Assembly (NCBI GenBank): GCA_027063755.1
Contig: JAMORD010000091.1
Coordinates: forward strand, 1-7,524
Source of the DNA: a bacterium
Lineage (GTDB): Bacteria; Coprothermobacterota; Coprothermobacteria; Coprothermobacterales; JAADFF01
DNA: 7,524 nucleotides
Direction: 5' to 3'
The translations under genes were made by a program, and so were the position numbers. Below, piece after piece: positions 1-6,106 of the stretch. Every line of letters starts with the position of its first letter. Position 1 is the first letter of the stretch. The notes beneath the pieces are model-generated. The model saw only the letters and a program-made list of their open reading frames with translations. It was not told the origin of the DNA and made no database searches.

Positions 1-1
1 G

Positions 2-529
2 GTTGCCGATATTGTTGCCGAGAACGATAAGATACTGAATATTCGCAAAGGCACAGAGACATCTATATGGAAAGCCCTTGCCGGATTAGGGGGCTCAGTT
101 GTCTTGCATATTCTCTTTGTCAGAAGACAGAATCAAAAGGTTGAGGTGCGTCTGATGCTTGAAGATGTTCCACCGTCTCGTCTTGAACATATAGCCTCTG
201 TTTATGCAGAGACCTTAAAGAAAAAAGGGGTAGACTATCTTCCTACCCTTGATAATCTTATGATGCGTATTAGACAATTTTTCGTGAAATATCTGACATT
301 ACCCGGCTCTAAAGATAAAAGTTTTGCCCTTGATAAGGTTCTTGCTACTTACGCTGCATTGCTCATGAACGAAAGATTGAACATATCTATGGTAAAGGAA
401 TATGCCTTGAAATCTGTTGTAAACCTTAGCGGTCAGGAGCATCCTGAAAGTAGATTAAAAGAGCTTATGGATATCTCTACAGAGCTTGTAGATGTTGGTT
501 TAAAACTTGAGGAGGTGAGACATGTATGA
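2..529 (+). CDS. cas8b: Type I-B Cascade large subunit Cas8b/Csh1-like, C-terminal part (5' truncated by window)
   Basis: The frame is open from base 2 to the TGA at 527-529, so the gene starts upstream and 175 residues are visible. The TTG at 104 is only an internal codon. About 54 residues in is EDVPPSRL, preceded by alternating hydrophobic residues (KVEVRLML). This resembles the 'ieDvxPSRl' stretch I recall from the Csh1/TM1802 family, the large subunit of the I-B complex, which recognises the PAM and helps recruit Cas3. The rest is a helical segment (FFVKYL, ALLMNERL, KELMDISTELVDVG). Family assignment also rests on position directly before the small subunit, csh2, cas5 and cas3. The oddity is that the protein ends before the C-terminal helical domain usually fused in Csh1; that domain is encoded by the next ORF. 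The stop overlaps the next start in an ATGA. Family-level call is fairly sure; exact subtype is less so. Confidence 0.75.
   Translation, partial: VADIVAENDKILNIRKGTETSIWKALAGLGGSVVLHILFVRRQNQKVEVRLMLEDVPPSRLEHIASVYAETLKKKGVDYLPTLDNLMMRIRQFFVKYLTLPGSKDKSFALDKVLATYAALLMNERLNISMVKEYALKSVVNLSGQEHPESRLKELMDISTELVDVGLKLEEVRHV
511..518 (+). promoter_or_regulatory. Strong ribosome binding site for the separate small-subunit gene
   Basis: GGAGGTGA lies at the end of the cas8b coding region, 7 nt before the ATG at 526. A closer ATG at 522 is in another frame and reaches a stop after four codons, so 526 is the real start. This strong site argues that the downstream ORF is translated on its own account and is not just the product of a recent frameshift. 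Confidence 0.75.
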
Positions 530-921
530 ATCTTGATTTCTTTGAAGAGTTTGAAGACAAGTATCTCCACACACCTTGTGGACAGGGTTATTTTCTTGCC
601 GGTGTTTTGTTAGGCCTTGTTGCCAGCCATCAGGCAGAAGGCGGGTATAGTTCAGCTCCACTGTTTAAAGTTCTTCAGATGGGGCGTATGGATGTGTATA
701 ACCTAAAGAAGCATCTTAGCAGGGTTCCCACACTTGTAGAGGCATATGATGTTCCCGGCAAAGGTAGGCTCTATCAGCTTCTTAATGTTGCCCTTCAAAA
801 GATAGCCGCATGTGGTAAAGACATGGGGGTTGATGGCAACTTTGCGTTTACCATGGGCTTTGTTGGTGCATGGGATTATTACAAAAAGATATTTCCCGAC
901 ATAGAAAAGAATGAACAGTAA
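526..921 (+). CDS. cas11: Stand-alone Cascade small subunit, Cas11b-like (detached Csh1 C-terminal domain)
   Basis: A 131-residue, probably all-helical soluble protein. Visible blocks are FLAGVLLGLVASHQ (23-36), FKVLQMGRMD (47-56), a helix ending VEAY (71-74), and FAFTMGFVGAWDYYK (106-120). From memory these match the order of blocks in the C-terminal domain of Csh1: 'FllGvl.g.v...Q', then 'pf.kkL...kmd', then an 'e..fyf..Gy' block near the end. In characterised I-B systems that domain is also made separately as Cas11b from an internal start in cas8b, and lines the belly of the Cascade complex. Here it is its own gene, coupled to cas8b by an ATGA overlap with a strong ribosome binding site; cas7 follows after 18 bp. 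The alternative is a cas8b gene broken by a stop, but the ribosome site and clean overlap speak against it. Function is inferred from these blocks and from position. Confidence 0.65.
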   Translation: MNLDFFEEFEDKYLHTPCGQGYFLAGVLLGLVASHQAEGGYSSAPLFKVLQMGRMDVYNLKKHLSRVPTLVEAYDVPGKGRLYQLLNVALQKIAACGKDMGVDGNFAFTMGFVGAWDYYKKIFPDIEKNEQ

Positions 922-939
922 TATGGAGGTGAAAAAGAC

Positions 940-1872
940 ATGGCGTTTGACAGAAGAAGAGAGTTTTTAGGCATTTACAGTGTAAAGAATGCCAACCCCA
1001 ATGGTGACCCCCTGAGGGGTAATGAACCCCGTATGGACGATGAAACAGGTAAGCTTCTTGTTTCAGATGTACGTATTAAGAGAACAATCCGTGATCAGTG
1101 GGATAGAGAAGGCAAAGTTGTATTTGTCAAGGTATATGAAGGTGGCGAGGCTAAGAGTCTCAAGGATAGATATCTTGAGCCTGATATTGGTGGTAGTCAG
1201 TCTGATGATAGGGAAATCGCTAAGGACAAGTTGAGAAAATGCATAGATGTCAGGCTCTTTGGTATTACATTTGCACCTAAAGGCATGGATAAAGCTGCGT
1301 TTGCATGGACAGGACCTGTGCAGATTAGCTGGGGCGAATCTCTGCATAAGGTCTCTCCGCAGTTTGTTCAGGGTACTGCAGCATTTGCCTCTGATGACAA
1401 TAAATCTCAGCGTTCCCTTCGCACTGAGTGGCGTGTGCCTTATGCTATGATAGCCTTTTATGGTGTTGCCAACCAGTACGCATCTGAAAGCACAGGTGCT
1501 ACAGAAGAGGACCTTGAGGCACTGAGAGATGCATGGTGGAAGGGTACAAAGAACCTTATTACCCGCTCCAAGCTTGGTCATCAGCCTCTTATGTGGCTTG
1601 AAATCATTTATAGAAGTGGTTCAGATGCCCTTATTGGCAATCTCACAAATGATGTTGTCTTGACCGACAAAGATGGCAATCTACTTGATAGTGATGCAGG
1701 GCAGGCTTTGAGAAATCACGATGATGTTGTTGTGGATGTTACCAAGCTTATGAAAAAGATAGAGGCAAGATATCTTGGTGATATTGAGAAGATTATCGTT
1801 GTCAAAGATGCCACTTTAAATGTCAAAGGTCTTGATATACTGGGTGATCTTGTAGAGGTTGTGGAGGTGTAA
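940..1872 (+). CDS. cas7: Cascade backbone protein Cas7, Csh2 family
   Basis: A 310-residue RAMP protein that polymerises along the crRNA spacer to form the Cascade backbone. Family hallmarks are clear: NANPNGDP (17-24), NEPRMD (28-33), VSDVRIKRTIRDQW (41-54), DVRLFG (103-108) and TGPVQISWGESLHKV (124-138), all in the order seen in Csh2/Csd2-type Cas7. The RIKRTIRD segment belongs to the RNA-contacting core of the family. The combination with a Csh1-like large subunit points to I-B rather than I-C. The start at 940 is set by GGAGGTGA at 925-932. It ends with TAA 3 bp before cas5. Length is normal for the family and nothing looks broken. Confidence 0.93.
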   Translation: MAFDRRREFLGIYSVKNANPNGDPLRGNEPRMDDETGKLLVSDVRIKRTIRDQWDREGKVVFVKVYEGGEAKSLKDRYLEPDIGGSQSDDREIAKDKLRKCIDVRLFGITFAPKGMDKAAFAWTGPVQISWGESLHKVSPQFVQGTAAFASDDNKSQRSLRTEWRVPYAMIAFYGVANQYASESTGATEEDLEALRDAWWKGTKNLITRSKLGHQPLMWLEIIYRSGSDALIGNLTNDVVLTDKDGNLLDSDAGQALRNHDDVVVDVTKLMKKIEARYLGDIEKIIVVKDATLNVKGLDILGDLVEVVEV

Positions 1873-1875
1873 GAG

Positions 1876-2553
1876 ATGCCTGTGGCATTCAGGGTCTCTT
1901 CGCCTCTGGCTATGTTTCGTAAATGGTGGACGACAACATCATCTGTTTCTTATCCATTCCCCCCACCAACGGCTGTTGCAGGTTTGATAGGGGCTATCTT
2001 GGGGTTTGAGCGCACCGAAGACGGTCTGGCACTGTATTGGGATCAAATGAAAGGCTCTTCTGTAGCCATTGTCATAGAGCACTATGCTTTTCTCAATATG
2101 GCTGTAAACTTTGTCAATACCAAAGATTACAAAGGGCATACCCAGATTATGCATCAGTTTGTAAGAAATGGTTCATATATCATCTTTTATAAAGGTCCTC
2201 TTGAAAATCAGCTAAGAGAGTATCTGGAAGATAGTCGTTCCCACTTCACACCATATCTTGGTGTAGCCTATGCCATAGCCAATATAGAATTTGTAGACTA
2301 CTATCCTACATATAAAAAGTTGCTGACTCATGAGGTTCATTCTGTGTTGCCATTTACCGATAAAGCGCCTCATATAGATATAACAAAGACCGGTGGTGTC
2401 TTTAGGGAACGCATGGACCTTAAACTGACCAGAGAACGCAAAAGAGAAGAGATGATAAATGTTGTGTATAGTAGTGGACCTTTGTATCTAAAAGAGCCCG
2501 TTGAAGCATATGAATTGGGCAATTACAACATCGTTTGGTTTCCTGAATGGTAG
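1876..2553 (+). CDS. cas5: Cascade subunit Cas5 (Cas5h/Cas5b type)
   Basis: A 225-residue RAMP protein that caps the 5' handle of the crRNA in Cascade. The N-terminus carries the Cas5 signature: an RVSSPLAMFRK strand and loop (6-16), then TTTSSVSYPFPPPTA (19-33) and GLIGAILG (36-43). The C-terminus ends in a typical hydrophobic strand (NIVWFPEW). The start is fixed by GGAGG at 1863-1867, which lies inside the last codons of cas7. The final G of its TAG stop is the first base of the terminator hairpin that follows. Length is normal for Cas5h. Confidence 0.9.
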   Translation: MPVAFRVSSPLAMFRKWWTTTSSVSYPFPPPTAVAGLIGAILGFERTEDGLALYWDQMKGSSVAIVIEHYAFLNMAVNFVNTKDYKGHTQIMHQFVRNGSYIIFYKGPLENQLREYLEDSRSHFTPYLGVAYAIANIEFVDYYPTYKKLLTHEVHSVLPFTDKAPHIDITKTGGVFRERMDLKLTRERKREEMINVVYSSGPLYLKEPVEAYELGNYNIVWFPEW

Positions 2554-2579
2554 GGGGAAGGTTGCCTTCCCCCTTTTTT
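2553..2579 (+). terminator. Perfect intrinsic terminator between cas5 and cas3
   Basis: A 9-bp perfectly paired GC-rich stem: GGGGGAAGG (2553-2561) pairs with CCTTCCCCC (2565-2573), with a TTG loop, followed at once by six T (2574-2579). This is a textbook rho-independent terminator. It begins on the stop codon of cas5 and ends just before the cas3 ribosome binding site, so it sits inside the operon. I see no convincing promoter between it and cas3 (only 16 nt), so cas3, cas4, the cas1 pair and cas2 would depend on read-through or antitermination, or on a promoter I could not recognise. Confidence 0.85.
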
Positions 2580-2595
2580 CCTTTTTGGAGGTGAT

Positions 2596-4803
2596 ATGGT
2601 GATATACAGTCATCCTGGTAGAGACCTTGTGTCCCATCTTGAAGGGGTAACAGAGAATCTTAAGCATATGAATGCAGACTATGCCCGCATATTGGGTATG
2701 ACCCATGACGGACTAAAGGCACATCCCATGTTTCAGGAGCTTTTGAGGGGTAAAGTTAAACGCTTTTCCCATGCTCCCGGTTCTGCCCTTATCACATATG
2801 TGTGGGCTATATCTGAAGGTTTGACTCTATCTGAAGCCATACTGCTTGCAGAGGCGGTAAGAAGACATCATGGCGGTATGCCAGATATGTCTGATAGTAA
2901 GGAGTTTTGGGGAAACGAAGAAGTGTTGGCAATGGAAGTGGAGAAGTTAATGGTCCCCGAAGTATCGGATTTTATCAAAAAACATGTGTGGGACGGGTTT
3001 GGCGAAGATGTGCTCCGAGATGCCTTAAGCCAGCTGCCAGCTCTTGTGTTATTTAATAATCCTCTTCCTCAGGGTGGATGGGATTTCTACATGCAGTTAA
3101 GGCATATGCTTTCGCAGCTTGTTGCAGCTGATAGGGTAGATGCTGTATTTGGTGGTGTTGCTGAGAAGGATGTGCTTGTTCCATCTTTGCCCCATCGTGT
3201 TGCCGAGATGGCATTGCAAAATATACAAGATTTTGTAGAGCATGCAGAACCTACCCCTATCAATGCATGGCGTAGCCGTGTGAGAAATGAAGTATTGGGA
3301 CAGTATGACTCATATTCCCACGATAGGGGTGTTTATCGTTTGGTGTTACCTACTGGTGCCGGTAAAACATTGATTTCTCTTACCATGGCACTCAAGGCAG
3401 TTCTAAAAGGTAGAAAGCGTATTATTTATGTCTTGCCATTTATCAGCACAGGTGAGCAGGTTGCCAGTGTTGTTAAAAATATAGTAGGAAAAGACTATGT
3501 CATGATAGATAACTACCTTCAGAAAGGCAAGACAGATACCGATATGTTGAGCCAGATGGATATTATTACGCTGATTATGAGATATTGGACAGCTCCTGTT
3601 GTTGTGACCACGGCCGTGTACATGTGGGAGGTGCTGTTCTCACCAGGTGCAATGGATCTTATGAACTTCCATCTTCTAAAAGATGCCGTATTGATTTTTG
3701 ATGAGGTGCAAGCTATTCCCTCTGAATATTGGAATGACCTTGCTGGTATTGTTAGCCGTTTGGCAGACAGTAGCCTTGTTGTGCTCATGAGTGCGACACA
3801 CCCCATTGATGTTAAAGATAGCATAACCCTGTCTACCTCTGAGAAGATACCAGTGGTGAGATATGAGGTATCTACTACCGATGTGCCAACCCCTAAGGAT
3901 ATAAAAAAAGCCTTTGAAGAAGACGGCAGTGTTCTTGCCATATTCAATACCCGCCGTGGGGCAAGGGATTTCTTTATGGATGTAGAGCCTCTTATACCGA
4001 GTGATGCCTTGTTTTTCTTGTCTACATATATTATTCCCAAGGATAGACACCATATTATCAATATGATTAAGAAAAGAGAAGAGCAGAATTTGCCCCGTGT
4101 TCTTATATCTACTCAAGTTGTTGAGGCAGGTATGGATTTGTCATTTAAGATGCTGTATAGGGAGCTTGCACCACTTGATAGCATAGTGCAAAGTGCAGGT
4201 AGGTGTGGTAGACATGGGGGATATGTGGGTAATGTGTTTGTGGCTTGGGATGAGTCTAATATAGGTAAGGTCTATGGACTTTTGGCAAAAGATAAGACAT
4301 TGAAGATACTTTCCCCTGTAAAATGTAAGGTGCTACCTGAACATTCGTTTTACGGGCTTGTGGATACATATTTTGACCTGCTTAAGGATGTCAAGAGCCT
4401 ATCTGAAATCACAACTGGGGCTATCCAGACGGGTAAATACAGCATGTCTAGTGTTGATTATCACATCATCAAACATACCCACCATGATGTGTCTGTTGTT
4501 ATTCCCACAGATGAAGAAGTCTTATCTTGGATAGATGAAATTGTTAATCTTATGAAGAGCCATACGACCGATAAGTTTGAAAAGCTTAATAGAAAACGCA
4601 TGCTTTATGCACGGCTTTCTTCTTATACCATCAATGTGCCCCAAAGTATATGGAAATATGTGCCCGGTGATATGTATTCCAGTGTTGGTGACAATAATAG
4701 GCTATTTTATATCCTTCCTGAGTATATACCCTATTTTTACCATCCCAAGGTGGGGTGGAACTTCTTTGGGGAGGAAGAGGGATATGGAGCCAGCATTATA
4801 TGA
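2596..4803 (+). CDS. cas3: CRISPR effector nuclease-helicase Cas3 (HD domain fused to SF2 helicase)
   Basis: A 735-residue protein that Cascade recruits to the R-loop to nick, unwind and degrade target DNA. The N-terminal HD domain (about 1-230) has SHP (5-7), H14, the HD pair (37-38), H59 and HH (91-92), the expected metal ligands. The usual HD-I/L-G-K reads HDGLK here, at normal spacing to the following FQ. The helicase part has Walker A LPTGAGKT (251-258), the DEVQ box (369-372), SAT (399-401), STQVVEAGMDLSF (505-517) and motif VI QSAGRCGRHG (532-541). The C-terminal domain runs to 735. GGAGGTGA (2587-2594) serves either ATG 2596 or GTG 2599; the latter has more usual spacing, so the N-terminus could be one residue shorter. 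The 3' end overlaps cas4 by 20 bp. Length and motifs suggest an active enzyme. Confidence 0.93.
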   Translation: MVIYSHPGRDLVSHLEGVTENLKHMNADYARILGMTHDGLKAHPMFQELLRGKVKRFSHAPGSALITYVWAISEGLTLSEAILLAEAVRRHHGGMPDMSDSKEFWGNEEVLAMEVEKLMVPEVSDFIKKHVWDGFGEDVLRDALSQLPALVLFNNPLPQGGWDFYMQLRHMLSQLVAADRVDAVFGGVAEKDVLVPSLPHRVAEMALQNIQDFVEHAEPTPINAWRSRVRNEVLGQYDSYSHDRGVYRLVLPTGAGKTLISLTMALKAVLKGRKRIIYVLPFISTGEQVASVVKNIVGKDYVMIDNYLQKGKTDTDMLSQMDIITLIMRYWTAPVVVTTAVYMWEVLFSPGAMDLMNFHLLKDAVLIFDEVQAIPSEYWNDLAGIVSRLADSSLVVLMSATHPIDVKDSITLSTSEKIPVVRYEVSTTDVPTPKDIKKAFEEDGSVLAIFNTRRGARDFFMDVEPLIPSDALFFLSTYIIPKDRHHIINMIKKREEQNLPRVLISTQVVEAGMDLSFKMLYRELAPLDSIVQSAGRCGRHGGYVGNVFVAWDESNIGKVYGLLAKDKTLKILSPVKCKVLPEHSFYGLVDTYFDLLKDVKSLSEITTGAIQTGKYSMSSVDYHIIKHTHHDVSVVIPTDEEVLSWIDEIVNLMKSHTTDKFEKLNRKRMLYARLSSYTINVPQSIWKYVPGDMYSSVGDNNRLFYILPEYIPYFYHPKVGWNFFGEEEGYGASII

Positions 4804-5305
4804 CATGCTTGAGATTATTACCTCTCATGTGTATTCTGCATATCACTACTGTCTTAGGCAGGGGTGGTATGCAGCCCATCGTATGATGGGAGAGCAGTCC
4901 AATGAGTGGATGGCACGGGGTAAGCTTATAGAAAGTCTGGTAAAGAAAAGGGGTTATCGTCAGGTCTATTTGCTTGGCTCTGTCATAGATATTGTAGAGG
5001 ACACCTCAAGGGGCTTGAGGGTTGTGGAGATAAAAGCATCTAAAGGGTCTCTTGAGAGGGGTATTCATCAGGCAAAGTTCTTTCTATTTCTCTTACATCT
5101 AACCGGTGTTGATGATGCCATAGCAGAGGTTAGTGTACCCATGAGCAAAATAAGACAGGAGATTAGACCATCTGACGAGGTTTATCGTGAAGTTGAAGAA
5201 TATGTCCGTTTTTTCTACAACATATCTCAAGGTCCACCACCCCATATAGAAAGGGTGAAAAAGTGCCATGCCTGCAGTTATAAGCATTTATGTTGGGGGA
5301 GCTGA
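4784..5305 (+). CDS. cas4: Adaptation nuclease Cas4 (RecB-like PD-(D/E)xK with four Fe-S cysteines)
   Basis: A 173-residue Cas4, which trims prespacer ends and helps select PAM-containing DNA in complex with Cas1. The four cluster cysteines are present: C23 in YHYCLRQGW, and C161, C164, C170 in KKCHACSYKHLCW. The nuclease core has D69 (GSVIDIVE), E82 and K84 (VVEIKAS) and Q96 (HQAKFF). The motif I position, where Cas4 proteins have His in a 'G..iH' context, reads GKLIE (46-50), so E50 seems to replace it. The start is ATG 4784, chosen because GGGGAGG (4768-4774) lies at good spacing; a longer in-frame extension to 4577 runs inside cas3 and is not credible. It overlaps cas3 by 20 bp and ends 2 bp before the first cas1 gene, so it is probably translationally coupled on both sides. 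Confidence 0.88.
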   Translation: MEPALYDMLEIITSHVYSAYHYCLRQGWYAAHRMMGEQSNEWMARGKLIESLVKKRGYRQVYLLGSVIDIVEDTSRGLRVVEIKASKGSLERGIHQAKFFLFLLHLTGVDDAIAEVSVPMSKIRQEIRPSDEVYREVEEYVRFFYNISQGPPPHIERVKKCHACSYKHLCWGS

Positions 5306-5307
5306 CA

Positions 5308-6105
5308 ATGTCTGCTATTCCACTGTATCTGATCCGTAAAGGCGAGATTAGAAGACAGCAAAACACCATTGCCATATTGGGGGAGGGCAGACCTGTTTTT
5401 AAGCCCATTAGTGGTATCTTGTCGCTCTACATCTATGGCAGGTACAAACTAAACACATCGGCCGTTGGTTTTCTTGATGATAACTATGTGCCCGTGCATA
5501 TCTTTCACCGCAGTGGAATGTATAGGGGTACATTTTACAATCCTCCTATACCCTCATCTGAAGTGTTTGTCAAGCAAATAGAGTACTTTCAAGACCGTGC
5601 AAAGTATAAGGTATTTGTCAGTGTTTTGAGGGATGCCTACAGAGAAATGTTGACCTTGTCTTGTTCTTACGATGTCAATGATGGGATACTGCGATATTTT
5701 AAGGGCTTGCTCTTTGCCACCCTTGTTGACGGTATATATATGACCCATTTGGACCCTACTGCCTTTCCATCAAATAAAGGTGTTAGCATGGCACTTGTCT
5801 ATGCTTTGTTTGGAGTCTATGCTCCTGTGTTGAGCTGTGTGGCGTATGAGTTTTCTTTGAAGCATAAGGTTTTGCCATCAGATTGGTATGAATGTGGTGG
5901 CTACCCATGTTTGAGAGCAGATGCTTTGAAAAGTCTGCTTCTGTATTGGGAGAAAATTATGTCCTCTTCTATTGTCTTTCGTTGGGGAAAAGGTCCCCGT
6001 CGTATGCTCTTTAGAAATGAGTTTTGGAAAATAGAGCACATGATTATGTGGGGAGAGCCATATACCCCATTTGTTGGCTTGTGGCATATTGTAGGAGGTG
6101 TATAG
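5308..6105 (+). CDS. Diverged Cas1 paralogue lacking the catalytic residues
   Basis: A 265-residue Cas1-family protein. The N-terminal beta domain is recognisable (LYLIRKGEIRR at 7-17, YIYGRYKLNT at 41-50, VPVHIFHRSGMYRGTFYNP at 61-79). The helical domain keeps NDGILRYFKGLLFATLVDGIYMTHLDP (124-150, with LDP at 148-150) and the C-terminal helix and tail (KIEHMIM, GEPYTPF 249-255). The active site is gone. The stretch that should carry the Glu ('ExxAxxxYW') is missing, so residues 111-124 run directly into the next helix. After LDP the expected 'xIGxLHE' reads TAFPSN, and the expected 'LDxAE/D' segment reads ALVYALFG. Start ATG 5308 is preferred over ATG 5290, since GGAG at 5298-5301 precedes it. 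It lies 2 bp after cas4 and 1 bp before the active cas1. The intact frame and good ribosome site argue against decay. A structural integrase subunit is my inference. Confidence 0.82.
   Translation: MSAIPLYLIRKGEIRRQQNTIAILGEGRPVFKPISGILSLYIYGRYKLNTSAVGFLDDNYVPVHIFHRSGMYRGTFYNPPIPSSEVFVKQIEYFQDRAKYKVFVSVLRDAYREMLTLSCSYDVNDGILRYFKGLLFATLVDGIYMTHLDPTAFPSNKGVSMALVYALFGVYAPVLSCVAYEFSLKHKVLPSDWYECGGYPCLRADALKSLLLYWEKIMSSSIVFRWGKGPRRMLFRNEFWKIEHMIMWGEPYTPFVGLWHIVGGV
6093..6098 (+). promoter_or_regulatory. Ribosome binding site setting the cas1 start
   Basis: AGGAGG lies 8 nt before ATG 6107. This favours 6107 over the in-frame GTG at 6098, which overlaps the site itself. It also places the start 1 bp after the stop of the upstream paralogue, so the two Cas1 proteins are probably made in a coupled way and in similar amounts. 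Confidence 0.75.
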
Positions 6106-6106
6106 C

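Noticed and set aside
526-529. A sequencing error or recent nonsense change splitting one cas8b gene
   Set aside because: The two ORFs are joined by an ATGA overlap, with GGAGGTGA placed correctly for the second start, which a random error would not create. It cannot be fully excluded without relatives.
1063-1581. Long minus-strand open frame opposite cas7
   Set aside because: It is a shadow of the cas7 coding sequence, with no ribosome site of note and no recognisable domain; the same holds for the other minus-strand frames opposite cas3, cas1 and cas2.
2501-2529. Promoter-like pair TTGAAG and TACAAC, 17 nt apart, near the end of cas5
   Set aside because: Each box matches consensus at only four of six bases, it lies inside coding sequence, and any transcript would meet the terminator at 2553-2579.
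4577-4783. In-frame N-terminal extension of cas4 with a hydrophobic, membrane-like stretch
   Set aside because: It lies wholly inside cas3 in another frame. ATG 4784 has a strong ribosome site and gives a normal Cas4 length and N-terminus.
5308-6105. The inactive Cas1 as a decaying pseudogene
   Set aside because: The frame is intact over 265 residues, it has a ribosome site, is packed 2 bp and 1 bp from its neighbours, and keeps Cas1 motifs at both ends. Selection analysis is still needed to settle it.
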